Shown here piece by piece: positions 43,201 through 58,746 of a DNA stretch of 64,000 nt. The stretch's first letter is position 1, and each line of letters begins with the position of its first letter. This DNA is from Oscheius onirici (Eukaryota; Nematoda; Chromadorea; Rhabditida; Rhabditidae). Both the position numbers and the translations under genes were made by a program. The stretch is from positions 12,834,001 to 12,898,000 of the forward strand of contig OW051471.1 in NCBI GenBank assembly GCA_932521025.1. The letters are read 5' to 3'. The notes below the pieces were generated by a model. That model had not been told where the DNA came from. It did not search any database and saw only the letters and a list, made by a program, of their open reading frames with translations.

Positions 43201-44153
43201 TTAATAAGTAAGGTACGGATTCATAAAAGGATAGAGACTCGGCGGTGGAAGTGCTGTCTGCGGAAGACGGTAGTACATCGGATACGGGAAGGACTGTTGA
43301 GCGAAGGGCATTTCTTGGAGCTTCACATCTGGTCGGGGCTCAGTTTTTAAGGGTGGGGAAGACCTAAAACTAAGTTTTTTTTTGTAGCTGATTCACTTTT
43401 CCGGCTCAGAAACCCTCCTCCTCTCCTTTGTGCGTCTATTCTGGAACCAGACCTTGACCTGGGTGTCACTTATTCCCAGCTTTGAAGCCAGTATGGCTCT
43501 GGCATTGCCGGTCAAGTAGCCATTTACCCTAAATTTTTGTTTGATGGTTACAGAAAAACGGTTAAATACTTGTAAGCTTCCTCAAGTTGACCCAACTGTT
43601 CCTCTGTGAATGTGGTTCTGGGGCGTTTTGGCCTCTCCAAGTCCAACTTCACAGGAAACTGCATGGTTCTTTCTTCTCCATTTGCTCCTGAAATCAGAGA
43701 TTTTTCATTTGGATGTTGATAACAAAAGGGGAGACAATTGTGAGCTGAGCTCACTAATAAGGCCATGTTTCAAGACAATTGATTTGGTCCCATCAGTTTC
43801 CGAACTTCCCCCAAAACTTTTCTAAAAAGTAGTGTCAATCAGTCTGTTATTGCTCATCATGTGTAAACAAAAAATCAGAAAAAAATAGGAAAATTAATAA
43901 CTTTAGAGACTAAAACTAAACCTGAAGGCATCGTTTGATCCAATTTTGGACTGTTTGACAAAGTGAAGGAAAAAGGGAAAAATAGCAGACTTCTGAGAAA
44001 AGGGACTGTTTGAATAGTATGTAAAGGTCCAAATCTGACAGCTAGAAGTATCCCATTGTCAGAAATTGTTTGACGGTGAAATAAAAACTTTTTGTCCCGG
44101 AACACACCTTTAAATTTGAGCACCTTGATGTAGTTGTGGTTGCTGTCAGTCAT
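43201..44153 (-). CDS. Homeobox transcription factor, class not assigned
   Basis: ATG 44153 gives MTDSNHNYIKVLKFKG, then an exon with a homeodomain start (RPKRPRTTFTEEQLGQLEEA), the second half on the next exon (GYLTGNARAILASKLGISDT, then QVKVWFQNRRTKERRR), and a short Pro-rich C-terminus (KTEPRPDVKLQEMPF, LPPPSLYPFMNPYLTY) with the stop at 43201. Helix 3 has Gln50 and Asn51, so TAAT-type sites are expected. The recognition helix is canonical, but the loop and helix 2 (LTGNARAILASKLGIS) are unusual and I could not assign a class (NK/ANTP-like at best). Homeodomain certain, role unknown. The protein is short, about 170 residues. Confidence 0.85.
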
Positions 44154-44621
44154 TAGAACAAGAGAATCTGAAAGCTAAAATTATTCTGAAGGCTTGAAGA
44201 AGATGAGAGAGGTATTGTGTGCTGCCCCCTTTGAAAGCCAACGACGACATATGGTGCCGCGTTACATTAGCGACTGAGAGGCGCTTGAGTCTCATTCGGA
44301 AACATGGGGTCACTTATGAAGGAACGCGGTCACTAGAGGCGCTCGACCTCTGCACATCCTCGCACTTGTAGGTTCAAGTGAATGGAACCAGCCAATGTTG
44401 ATGGGAAGAAGAAGAAGAGAGAGAAAATTCCGCTAGGGTGTCAATTGGGGGACTGTTTTCACAGGTAGTTACTGTAATTGGCGGTGTTGGCCGTGATTAT
44501 GAGCCACTCGACCTTTGGTTGCGAAGAACAAAAGAGACAATTAAGACTGGACATGAGTTGTAGGACCACCCGCCAGGAGAGTCAAAGGGGACAGTTTAGA
44601 TTGGGAATCAGGCAAAGAATC

Positions 44622-44993
44622 ACTGGTTGTACTACAGTACTGCAGCAGGCGCCTCAGTTCGTTCAAATTTTTGAAAAGCTTCGTTTTTCACCATTTTTCT
44701 TCTATTTTTCACCTTTCTAAGCAAGTTTATCGAGTTCTTCGTGTAAAAAAACCTATTAGGCGTGAAAATTGGTCGAAACTAACATGAAAAGACCTTCATA
44801 AGCCGATCTTGGACATTTTGCCTGTTTCTGAATATTTTCGACCAATCTGAACAACAAGAGGGTTGTTTTACACGCTGAATCGAATACATACGGTTACAAA
44901 TGTGGAAAATTAAAGGAAATCGGTGAAAAACCAAGTTTGAGGCAATTTGAACAAAGGCGCCAATATTTTTTGAACGAACTGCAGTACAACCGA
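44622..44993. repeat. Foldback element, same family as 42662-43032, copy 2
   Basis: Ends GGTTGTACTACAGTACTGCA and GAACGAACTGCAGTACAACC. The right half carries TTGTTTTACACGCTGAATCG. It occupies most of the 44.15-45.2 kb gap between the homeobox and TTR genes. Confidence 0.78.
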
Positions 44994-45202
44994 ATCTTTT
45001 TGTGAAAGTTGACCAGATCTTCTAGAAGAGTTTTGACCTGACCTGAATCTCGATGTCTCATCCTTCGCTTCATTTCTGATCTGAGAACACTGGCAGCTGT
45101 CATCGTCCTCCCCCAACTGCCCTCACCACAAGCAACAACATGTTCCCTTTGATCAGAAAAATGGAAACGTTTATTAGATTTTGTACAGAAAGTGAAAGAA
45201 GT

Positions 45203-45709
45203 TTAGTGGAGACAGTCTCTGGATTCCTTGGGAAACTTTCCGGCCAGCTCGAGGGTTCCGGCGTCGAAGATCTTGGTGGGGTTCTGAATGAGATTTGAGA
45301 GGGAAATTTGAAAGATTCTTACCTTGGCGTGGGTAATGTATCTGTCAGGAATGCTGATGGTGAACTTGCGCTGGCAGGGCTGAAAAATTCTTTTTGTTTC
45401 TCTGTCTCTCTGTGTTCTCACCTTGACTCCGTCATTGCAATCGTGGTAGATGTTGATCTTGGGGTCGATGTTGGTAATTTCGCGAGCATGTCCACTCATG
45501 ACGAAACGCCCGTCGGCGTCAGTCTTTGCCTCATCCAGAAAGTCGTCCTTTCCAATACTGTCATTTTCGATAAGTTTGACCAGGACCCCAGAGGCGGGTT
45601 GACCATTGCACTGGAGTCGTCCTCGGACACTTGAAGATTGCTGTCTTCCGATTCCCAGAAGGGCAGAGGACAGTCCACAGAGGGCTAGGAAGGCAAGGAA
45701 CTTGAGCAT
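45203..45709 (-). CDS. Transthyretin-like (TTR) family secreted protein
   Basis: ATG 45709 with a signal peptide (MLKFLAFLALCGLSSALL). The TTR-like domain follows: VRGRLQCNGQPASGVLVKL, IENDSIGKDDFLDEAKTDA, GRFVMSGHAREITNIDPKI, YHDCNDGVK, then after an intron PCQRKFTISIPDRYITHAK, then NPTKIFDAGTLELAGKFP, stop 45203. It has the order and cysteines of the nematode TTR-like family (GxxxCxGxPxxGVxVxL ... GxFxxxG ... I-H-C). Extracellular; members include phosphatidylserine-binding bridging factors, but most have no known role. Introns of 41 and 45 bp have normal borders. It is of canonical type, unlike the divergent cluster at 55-59 kb. Confidence 0.92.
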   Translation of the reverse strand: MLKFLAFLALCGLSSALLGIGRQQSSSVRGRLQCNGQPASGVLVKLIENDSIGKDDFLDEAKTDADGRFVMSGHAREITNIDPKINIYHDCNDGVKVRTQRDRETKRIFQPCQRKFTISIPDRYITHAKVRIFQISLSNLIQNPTKIFDAGTLELAGKFPKESRDCLH

Positions 45710-46255
45710 AGCTGGAAGCTTTCGAGAGTAGGAGAAGGGAAAACGGAGAAAGTACTGATCCCTGGTTAGAGCCCCCTATTTAAAGACCCGTCTAGACGAA
45801 AACATTGACAACTGTCAATGCTTGGGGGCATCCCTTGGACTTAAACACGCTTGATGGATTTGTTGCCGCGTAAAGCTGCCCTGACAAAATAATAAACAGA
45901 GGCTAAGAGATCGTCAACAAGATGATTCTGATCCCATAGTACAGAGTGTAAAGCGGTGGGTAACAAAATTTATTTGATTACTTTAATGAAACTAGTGAAA
46001 AATTCTGGCAAAAATTAACGTAGAGGAGGCAAAAGATAGTACTTTTTTCTGTGACTCTGTGGTTACTGTCAAAAGGTCAAAAAGGTATAGTTCGCTTCAT
46101 AGTTCAGACATTTCTTGGTAAAACCCTCGATTCATACTTTTCCACCTTCCGCTGTCTCATCCCAAATTATTCACTGTTTATCATTCTTCCAGTATCTTTA
46201 AGGCCCGAACCATATCTAATCCTTTCAGCAAAAACCATAAAAACTAAAAATTTAT
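45710..46255. other. Intergenic region between TTR gene and MFS transporter 3' end
   Basis: The upstream region of the minus-strand TTR gene. No coding frame stands out and no repeat was recognised. Confidence 0.4.
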
Positions 46256-49200
46256 TCAATTGTACTCTTGTAACTTTCGATAGTTTTTCAACCAGAGAAT
46301 GAGACCAAAAAGTGTAATAATGCCATTGCACTTCCAAAGCAGCGCTTGACCGCTGTATGTAAAAATTGCCCTAAACGTATTATCAAAGAGGATTCCAAAA
46401 AGATCTTACGTTGCATACAGAGGCTCAATAATCATGGCTATGTCCACGGCGACTACCATGGCTCCCTGCATGAGGGTCTGAATTTTTTTTGCTAAGATTT
46501 GAACTGAAAAATAACCTGATCCGTGTCTCTGAGAACTTTCGAAAAGATGGTGTCAATGGAAATATCTCCCATTGTTGTACCGATACCCATTACTGCCAGC
46601 AGAACTGGTAGGAAGAGCCAAGGATTGGTGGCTTTGGCAGTCTCACACCAACTGTAGTCTTTCGGATTACAGCCGACTCCGAGAGTCCCTAAAAGTGTTA
46701 TTTTTCTTGTCTCCCTGCGAAAGCATACCGTTGTAGACTGGAAGAGGAGAAGATCCCAAAAGAGTCCATGGATGAGAGATCAGATACATGGAAATGGCTG
46801 TGAGAAGAGAGATTAGAAAGCAGAATCGCGGAGGGACACTGAAAATTATCAGAATTTTTCTTTTTTTCCGAGTTTGAGCGACTAGCAATCGCCTCTGACA
46901 AGAGTTTAGAGCGCAGACATTGTTAGCATCAAAGATTCGGCGCTGGATCGTGTCCTCGGTAGTATAGTGGTGAGTATCCGCGTCTGTCACATGCGAGACC
47001 CGGGTTCAATTCCCGGCCGGGGAGAACTTTTTTGTTTTTCATTGCTTCGAGCTCGCTTTCCCCTCTTTTGCTCAACTTACATGTTTGTGATCTTTGTGCC
47101 CATAAAAATGGCTCCTACACTGATCGAAAAGATTCCAACAATGCCCAAAATGATGGAAGATTGAACCGTTGTGTATTCATTGTCCCATCCAAACGCTGCC
47201 ATCATCAGAGGAGAAAAAATTCTGAATTTGTTCTAATTTCGATTAATTTGTGTCTTACATTCCAATAGTAGCAGGTGAGAGATCCAAAATGACCCTTTCT
47301 ATCAGACACAAACCAACCAGACTCCAGTTGACGTCAAGTTTTTTGACCGCCGCAATTTTTTCCTTCAATGCGGTAAGAGAATATTCATTTTTCGTGTCCG
47401 ACGACTTTTCTTCCTTTGAAGGCATTTCTTCAAGGAAGCAGATGACAAAGATGAGAGTGAAGATGTTGGTGACGGTAGCCATCCATACAGGAGCCGAGAA
47501 GAGATGAAAGTAGACTTTGTGGAATACTTCATAGCCAGGGTAGGAGATCCAAGAGAATAGAAGTTGACCAACTGGAACCTCTCTACTACTAAAGAGCAAC
47601 GGTTTGGACGCCGAGACATCCAGGTTCGATTCCACCCCAAACTATTTTCTCGAAAAATTCTTTTGCTAAATTTTTCCTAGGGTTATTTTTTATGCTGAAA
47701 TTAAAAAAATTTCCAAAAATCGTTTGCAATGAGGTTTTTTTAGGGTAATCGACCATGCTGTGTTCGAGTATGATGAAAGTAAGGATGCTGAAAGTAAACG
47801 GTTCTCTGGTTCTCTGTCTCTCTGTCCCTCAATTGAACTGTCCAAACAGTTATCCCCTCTATCATTTCGACCGCAACTGTGACAAATCACCCTCTCTCTC
47901 TAATTGGATTAACCAGTTTTTTGAAGACATCTCTCAATCTCTCGACCATAGTACCAGTTTTTCTCGCTCTCGTCTCACTTTAACACTCACGTGGGCCAAT
48001 AACGATTGACACGGTGCCGGCGACCCCAATTCCCGCGAAGGCACGTGACCTATCCGCTTCAGAACTGACCAAGACCAGGTAGACTCTCATGATGACAGAA
48101 CTGGAAAATTTTAATCCAACTTTTAAAGGGAAAGTACCTGCTACTAGCAATTGCAAAGATAACATAGCAGAAGAGCATCAAGTAGCGCCGATTTGATGGC
48201 AAGAACTCGATGCAGAGATAGATGCAGCAGCCGGTGAAGGCCAGGATGCGGCCGAGGATGATCTGAGGCCTGACAAGTGTTCACAAGCGGAAAGAGAAAG
48301 TTACCGTATTGTGTGAGTTTTGTAGGTCCAGAAAGAGAAGACACAGGCGAAAAGAACGTGGGCAGTGGTGGACATTGAAGCAGCAAATCCGTAGAATTGG
48401 GTTGTGGCATCGGGATCGACCTGTAATTCTTTTTTATCAGATCCCTAAATTTCTTGAAAAAAGTGAAAAAATGGGATTCGTCTTGAACCGAGTGGTTTAG
48501 TCCAAGAAAAAAGTCAGTAATGATGATCTTTCAATTTCTATACATATTTTGAGCTCGCAAAATGGTGTTTTCTGAGGTGGGGCAAATAAGTGGGGTTTGA
48601 GGAAAAGTTTCTAATGTATCGTAGCTGTATGTACATTTGAAAACATAATCGGACTTCTTTTGCAGAAACAGCTTATTGTTAGTGTTACAATCGGTGCTTG
48701 TGGAATATTAAAGCGTTAGAATACGACAAAGGTTTATTATGAAACGTAGAACAACCGCTTTTTAGCGGAGAGATATCACAACTCGGGAATAATCAGCAAG
48801 AGTTTGAGCGAGGGAAATTGGCGCCTAAACCGATAGAGGATACGGTATGGGTCGGCGGGATATGGAGTAAAATATCCTAACAGTTAGAGGTTTCGTTAAA
48901 CTGAACTCTTTACAACCTCCCATTTAAAATCCCCGAATCCATATGCTTTACTGTAAATTTCCATTTTTTGTCGTTCTCGTATTTTGTGTGTTTTCTGTGA
49001 TGTCTCACTGACTACATTACGCTCTCCCGACAATTAGACATGACAAGGTGACGTGATACTAATAAAAATGATCTTATTTGTTTCAGAAGCTCATAAATAG
49101 TCTGAACAGGGCCTTCAGTCTATCTTTTCATCCCCAAAAACCCCACCTTGTTCATATAGGGCCAGTCCGCCATCATGACGAACGTCGCCTCGACGGCGGA

Positions 49201-49323
49201 CAAAAAGCAGACGATGCCGGCAACATAGACACTTTTCCAATGGGTTCCTGCAAATATACTGTATCAGTTGAGGAAAAGCTTACTTTGACCACCTGAATCA
49301 GGGTTCAAACCCTCAGACTCCAT
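46256..49323 (-). CDS. Major facilitator superfamily transporter, CLN7/MFSD8-like
   Basis: ATG 49323 (MESEGLNPDSGGQ), then TM1 WKSVYVAGIVCFLSAVEATF with MMADWPYM, TM2 MSTTAHVLFACVFSFWTYK, then PQIILGRILAFTGCCIYLC, LMLFCYVIFAIAS, VIMRVYLVLVSSEADRSRAF, VAGTVSIVIGP, VWMATVTNIFTLIFVICFLE, a cytosolic Lys/Glu loop, MMAAFGWDNEYTTVQSSII, GIFSISVGAIFMGTKITNM, FCFLISLLTAISMYL, PWLFLPVLLAVMGIG and ending LILWLKNYRKLQEYN with the stop at 46256. The pattern of LSAV-WP, SSEADRSRAF and GWDNEY resembles the MFSD8/CLN7 lysosomal transporter family. A tRNA-Asp lies in an intron on the other strand. Substrate unknown. Confidence 0.8.
46953..47024 (+). tRNA. tRNA-Asp (anticodon GTC)
   Basis: 72 nt cloverleaf: acceptor TCCTCGG pairs with CCGGGGA (one G-U pair), D arm GTAT...GTATC, anticodon loop CTGTCAC within the stem CGCGT/ATGCG giving anticodon GTC, T arm CCGGG-TTCAATT-CCCGG, discriminator G. 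Internal promoter boxes are present (TAGTATAGTGG, GGTTCAATTCC). It sits in an intron of the minus-strand MFS transporter, with a pyrimidine-rich TTTTTTG tail soon after as a likely Pol III stop. Confidence 0.95.
48805..48895. repeat. Dispersed block shared with 22290-22385
   Basis: Both places read a block with GGCGCxTAAACCGAxAGAGG then ATACGGTATGG, GGCGGGATA and GGAGTAAA. This copy is in an intron of the MFS transporter; the other is in the gene-poor stretch. Unclassified. Confidence 0.6.
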
Positions 49324-50420
49324 ATCTAATAGGGACAAAAGACGGAAGATGGTCGTCGGCGGTCGGAAAAGGGCGGGCGGTGTGTGCATGACCTACCACC
49401 GCCCATTGTTCCAAGAGACCAATTAAGATTTTGATATGATTACAAAGCTTTTTTGCGATATCTGTTCCAGATCTGGTCAGTTTGTGTTCTCGTCCCCCTC
49501 TCCATATCTCAAAGTGACCGGCAGATATCGTCGCCGGACATTTGTGGCGGTTATCAGTCCGCGTCGCCTGTCCAGTTCCCGCCACTGGCAGTCTATCCTA
49601 GACGTGCTTTTTCTCCCCATTTTCCTAGAATCTTCAAACGATCTGGAACCATTAATTTATAATTTCGAAGACAGTATATGGGTTCTTACAATTTGGGTCT
49701 GCGGCCGCCTGAAATCCTGTTTTACTTCGCTCAGAGAGTCGCTCTTGTGGAGAGTGGACAATATCTTAACACTGATCGATTTCTCAACTTTTGGTTATTC
49801 CAGATCCATTTCTGACTTAATCAATTCCTACGTTAGCTAAGCTCAAAGCAGCAGGATGTCCTTTACTTGATTTCTCTGCTGTTCCCAATTCTAACAAACT
49901 GCAGACTTTGAGCATAGTTTTCTAGAATCCCTTCCATTGAACAGTACTCTACTTAGAAGCTTATTTTCAAATCTATTCCAGAAATCTCAGTTTAATGGCT
50001 TTACGGTTCTTGTCTCTCCTAGTCTCTATGATTTTTTAGTTTTTTTTGTAGTATAAGAATCTACAGTAATCTGAACGGACTCTATAATGGGAGCGTCAAA
50101 ATCTTCGTAAATTCGATATCTTTTCCAGACCTTCTATTCAACTTGTTTATTCTTCTCAACAAAAATTCGCTAAAATTTCTTTCCTCCCAAACCGTTCGTT
50201 CCCAATCATCCAGTCCATCTTCACATCTATCAGCCAAGGCTATGATCCGGTTTTGCTTGCCATGGGTTCACAATGTTGTGCAATACATTTCCATATAAGG
50301 AGAGCTAGTCACTTTCTTTACTCTGACTATCCTTTCCTCCTCTACTGATGTTTTCCTTTAGAAACAGGTAAACCCTTCCTTATTTAGTTTTCCAGTCTCA
50401 TCTCAATATTTTTCAGCAGC
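49324..50420. other. Divergent promoter region between MFS transporter and P5C synthase
   Basis: Both flanking genes start here in opposite directions. A frame at 49436-49840 (plus) is open but not recognised. 50.1-50.35 kb has T/C-rich sequence. The P5C synthase exon is preceded by TATTTTTCAG just before the ATG, a likely trans-splice acceptor. Confidence 0.4.
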
Positions 50421-55212
<4,792 letters not shown>

Positions 55213-55305
55213 GATTGAACCTATTCCCTAAATATATGTATACATGGCTCAAATAAAGTTATATTTTACTGTATTTTTTTCGCTCAAAAAATTCATTGCA
55301 TCACA

Positions 55306-55797
55306 TCATTTCAGAGGCAGCATAATTTTTTCCTGGAACGGACAACTCCTAGCTCCAACCTTGCACCTTTCTCTGTTTCCGCCGACAGTTTTCTCCAACA
55401 TACAATGACCCTGAAATTGTAGAAATTGTCATGTGAGACGAGATAAAGAAAAACCTTCTTCTTCTCGCCTCCCTCATTACATGTATGTTCGATGTCCAGA
55501 TAGAACTCAAAATGTTTGCCGGCATCATCATCGTCGGCGCCCTCCAGTTTCAATGGGCCTTGCCTGGGTGAATAGTCTATCCACGGAATTGATTGAAGGG
55601 TCTTGTCCATAGTATGGAATGCATCGCTCTGAATACGGTTCGATTTGAAGTAAAAAGCTCACCTCCTTGAGCTGTACAAGGAGCCGAAACGTCTGGCCGT
55701 TGAACATAGGACACACAAAAATGGTCTCCACACTGACATATGTGTGAATCGAGACGGTCACGGTCAGAAGACTTGCGAAGAGAAGAAGAAGCTTCAT
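55306..55797 (-). CDS. Divergent TTR-like small secreted protein, member 1
   Basis: ATG 55797 with a signal peptide (MKLLLLFASLLTVTVS), then VETIFVCPMFNGQTFRLLV with LKE at a GTGAGC donor. Exon 2 has FHTMDKTLQSIPWIDYSPR, LEGADDDDAGKHFEFYLDI and EHTCNEGG. Exon 3, read in the frame matching its paralogs, is ERCKVGARSCPFQEKIMLP with the stop at 55306. The D-D-x-G-x-x-FEFYL-I-H-C core recalls the TTR-like domain but is shorter and very diverged. Paralogs are at 57723 and 58842 with a truncated one at 56640. The three exon-1 N-termini begin MKLL. Secreted; function unknown. Confidence 0.72.
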
Positions 55798-56029
55798 CGA
55801 AGAGTGTATTGTTAGTCAGTTTTCTTAGAAGAAATAGGGTTTTTTCGTGAGAAACAAAAAAGAAGCGCTGATCTTATGGAAGTGGGGATGTTTTGTATCC
55901 CTTTATTTTTTCCAACTTTGCTTCATTAGACTCTTTCATTGTTTTTGCCGAACGATCCGTTCTATACATGGTTTATACTGATGTTAGTGGCTAGGCGCGC
56001 TCGATTCGAGTCGCGCCGTGTTCCCTTTA

Positions 56030-56234
56030 TAAGCCGTTCTTGGACATTTTCCCTGTTTCTGAATATTTTCGACTAGTCTGAACACCAAGGGGGGTTGTAT
56101 TACATGCTGAATCGAATAAACACGGTTACAAACGTGGAAAATGAAAGAAAATCGGTGAAAAACAAAGATTCAGGCAATTTGAAAAAAGGCGCCAATTTTT
56201 TTTTGAACGAACTGAGGCGCCTACTGCAGTACAA
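56030..56234. repeat. Truncated copy of the GGTTGTACTGCAGTAGGCGC foldback family
   Basis: Carries the right half of the element seen at 44622-44993: TTCTTGGACATTTTCC, TTACATGCTGAATCGAATAA, AAAGGCGCCAATTTTTTT and the end GCGCCTACTGCAGTACAACC. The left half is missing. Confidence 0.72.
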
Positions 56235-56499
56235 CCCAGTTTTTTTTCTAACTTTTGCATGGTTTTCACTCATTTTCTGCGTGTAACATATCGGTAACGT
56301 ATCTAAAATATTAAAAAGCGAAAGTGTCTGTGGCTGACTCTGAGGCTTTGTTTGTTTGTCTGTTTGTCCTTGGTCACCAACTTTTGGTGTATTGCTAAGA
56401 GTCGCCATCTCCACCCAGACGACCCGGGTTCGATTCCTCTCCTCGCCAAGTATTTTGGCAAAATTGTTTTGAGTGGGAAATAGAGTCAGGTTTTCCGGT

Positions 56500-56665
56500 A
56501 GGGGATTGGAAGGGATCGGTTGAGCTGTATAAGTTCAGAGAGGGATTTTATGGCCAGAAAGGGATTCAGAAGAGGTCGGTTGACTGGGGAAAGGATCAAA
56601 AGAGATCGGGTGACAGGGGTAGGGATCAGATGAGATCGGTTGACTGGAGAAGGGATCAAAAGTTA
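56500..56665. repeat. Minisatellite of about 35 bp units
   Basis: Diverged units containing GGGATCAGAAGAGATCGG and GGTTGACTGG, four or five in a row, directly upstream of the truncated TTR-like copy. Confidence 0.6.
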
Positions 56666-56948
56666 ACTCTTCTCCCAACTATTTCGTCTTCACGTCGGGT
56701 CAGACTCTGGACGGAGAAGATGACGATGATGGCTCCGATTTCGAGTTCTTCCTGGACACTTTTCACAACTGCTTCGCAAATGCTGTTGACCAGAGTGTAG
56801 TGATTATTGGACCTGTCTAATTACTAAAAAACTTTAGGATCGAATCATGTTGTTCAGAACTGCCGAGACGAACTTCAAAGAATTTTGCAAGATTGGAACT
56901 GACTCGTGCACGTTCAAAGTGAACGTTTCGCTTCCGATCATATTTTGA
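56640..56948 (+). pseudogene. 5'-truncated copy of the divergent TTR-like family
   Basis: Exon-2-like sequence (SSPNYFVFTSGQTLDGE, DDDDGSDFEFFLDTFHNCF) ends at an AGT/GTAGTG donor and is followed by exon-3-like sequence (DRIMLFRTAETNFKEFCKIG, DSCTFKVNVSLPIIF) with the stop near 56948 and AATAAA after it. No signal-peptide exon was found: the expected place (56.46-56.65 kb) holds a short tandem array of units with AGGGATCAxAxGAGATCGG and TTGACTGG. The frames are open, so loss of the 5' exon may be recent. It could be an expressed gene only if an unseen first exon exists upstream. Confidence 0.6.
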
Positions 56949-57070
56949 GATTCAAATAAATTGTTAGCAGTCAGTTGATGCATGTTTCAGTCCTTGTATG
57001 CCCAAGACTTTACAATTCCTACCGCTCCCAGCAGCTTGAACCCTGCTACTCCTGGAAAACTTCGTCTACT

Positions 57071-57285
57071 AGGTCTGTTCAAAAAGAAGCGGGATTACCA
57101 TAAGATTTTAGCTCTTCCCTTCGAGACCACACAAACATTGGATACTCAGCCAACAAATTCCAAAGTTCGCTGCGTATCTTTCGAATTAATTGGCTGAGTA
57201 TCCAACTTTTGCATGCTAAGTGGGTCTCGAAGGGAAGAGCTAAAATCTTACGGTAATCCCTCTTCTTTTTTTAACAGACCATAGC
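57071..57285. repeat. Foldback element with AGGTCTGTTCAAAAAGAAG ends
   Basis: Left GGTCTGTTCAAAAAGAAGCG, GGATTACC, ATAAGATTTTAGCTCTTCCC pair with the right GGGAAGAGCTAAAATCTTAC, GGTAATCCCTC, TTTTTTAACAGACC. The inner ATTGGATACTCAGCC pairs with GGCTGAGTATCC. A single arm of the family is at about 1180-1245 (TCTCGAAGGGAAGAGCTAAA). Confidence 0.82.
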
Positions 57286-57722
57286 ATTTTATCTTGACAA
57301 CAGTCCTGTTTCTCGGCTGAAGGCTCACGATGCAGCTGGGCCAAAACGAATAACTCCGTGGTTAATAATACATGGCATAAACGTTTCTTTGGGGGACACA
57401 CCAGGCCTGATTCGTTCTATTTTAAAGTGTTCGGTGGCTACTGTAAAGTTTTCTCGCTCTACCTATATTGAAATTTTATTAAAAACTGGCTGTATACTGT
57501 AAGTTTGTTGCTTATCCCGTCTAAACAGTCTCATAAGCATTTGTCGTTCTAGTTATTCTAGCTACTATTTTTGGTAGAACTGGCAAATATTTGGCAATCA
57601 GCAGAAGATCAAAGCAGTCTTCTCCCCCCGCATCACTGTCTAACTAGACAATTTCATCAGTATTCTCGATCTTTCCAAGAGCGTATTTATTCGATGGGCA
57701 TCGACTTGAAATCTATTCCTCG

Positions 57723-58204
57723 ATGAAACTTCTTCTTTTCTTTCTCTTTACCCGTCTGGCCATTGTCACCTCGAAAAGCACCCAGGTCCGGGTCGAAGCC
57801 ACGTTCAAGTGTGAGCTCAAAAAACAGTTCCGGATGCTAGTTGCTCTTAGAGAGGTGAGATTAATCGGACTCTCAGTCAAAAATTTCTTTGTAGCAAGAT
57901 CTTTTCATTATCGACAAAACCCTCAACAAGACCAATTGGATGGATTTTTCATCGGGCAGCAGTATAGTCATGTACGGCATGGATGATCAGGATGCAGGAT
58001 CGGACTTCGAGTTCTATCTAGAGATTTTCCACAACTGTTTCAAGAATGATGCCAGCCAGATTGTAATTTCATTCGCTTTTTTTTCTTAAAATTTTGCAGG
58101 ATCGGACAAACTTGTTCAAAACTTTGGAGACAAAAAGAATGTGCAAGATCGGTGATGACTTCTGCTCATACAAGGTTACTACTGAGCTCCCGTTACAGGA
58201 GTGA
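57723..58204 (+). CDS. Divergent TTR-like small secreted protein, member 2
   Basis: ATG 57723, signal peptide MKLLLFFLFTRLAIVTS, then RVEATFKCELKKQFRMLVA with LRE at a GTGAGA donor. Exon 2: LFIIDKTLNKTNWMDFSSG, YGMDDQDAGSDFEFYLEI, FHNCFKNDASQ. Exon 3: FKTLETKRMCKIGDDFCSYK, stop 58204, with AATAAA shortly after. Four conserved cysteines (FKC, HNC, MCK, FCS) could make two disulfides. About 130 residues. Same layout as members at 55306 and 58842; secreted, role unknown. Confidence 0.78.
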
Positions 58205-58358
58205 GATGAAAATAAAGTTGAAGTGAAAGAACCGAGTTGGCTTTATTCGTATCGGTAGCAATGATTTGAAGGACAGAGAGAGAGAGAGACAGAGATCACT
58301 CGTTGATGACAGAGAGACAATGAGATGAGAAGATCAGATCTGTCTGCTCCCCCGCACA

Positions 58359-58746
58359 GGGATGGCAAACCTGGTCAGCCAGGTTGGATTTTGCGGCGGG
58401 CTAAAAAAATTCATTTCGCATTTGTTTCTGATTTTGTTTCCAAATGCCCCCCCCCCCCCCCCGATTAGATTTAGTTTTACCATCAGACAAATTTTAATAA
58501 AATCGAAAACTGACAATGAAAATCGAAGAAAACTGATTTTTTTACCGAATTTCGTCAAAAAAACTTCTTTTTCTTCTATTTTTGTCGTCAGTTTTCGATT
58601 TTCTTCTAATTTTTCTGTAGGCAAAACAATCTCATCGAGGACGTATTTGGAAACAAAAAAAATCAGAAACAAATGCGAAATGAATTTTTTTTTGCCCGCC
58701 GTAAAATCCAACCTGGCCGATCTGGCCGGCCAGGTTTGCCATCCCT
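58359..58746. repeat. Foldback element with GGGATGGCAAACCTGG ends and a C run
   Basis: Left GGGATGGCAAACCTGGTCAG pairs with the right GCCAGGTTTGCCATCCC; AATTCATTTCGCATTTGTTT pairs with AAACAAATGCGAAATGAATT; inner GAAAACTGACAATGAAAATC pairs with the later GTCAGTTTTCGATTTTC. A run of about 16 C lies at 58447. It sits 95 bp upstream of the next gene's ATG. Confidence 0.85.

Noticed and set aside
44894..45116. Minus-strand open frames near 45 kb upstream of the TTR gene
   Set aside because: They lie within a foldback element copy and have no family features.
47574..47640. tRNA-like box B (GGTTCGATTCC) in the MFS gene region
   Set aside because: Only the 3' half looks tRNA-like and no matching acceptor or D arm is present. 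It overlaps the start of an MFS exon on the other strand. Perhaps a remnant.
49436..49840. Plus-strand open frame of 134 codons between MFS and P5C synthase
   Set aside because: No recognised domain and no join with the P5C synthase first exon. It lies in a likely promoter region.
56385..56450. tRNA-like GGGTTCGATTCC segment
   Set aside because: The 5' half with box A and a D arm is not visible. It may be a tRNA or SINE relic but cannot be called a gene.
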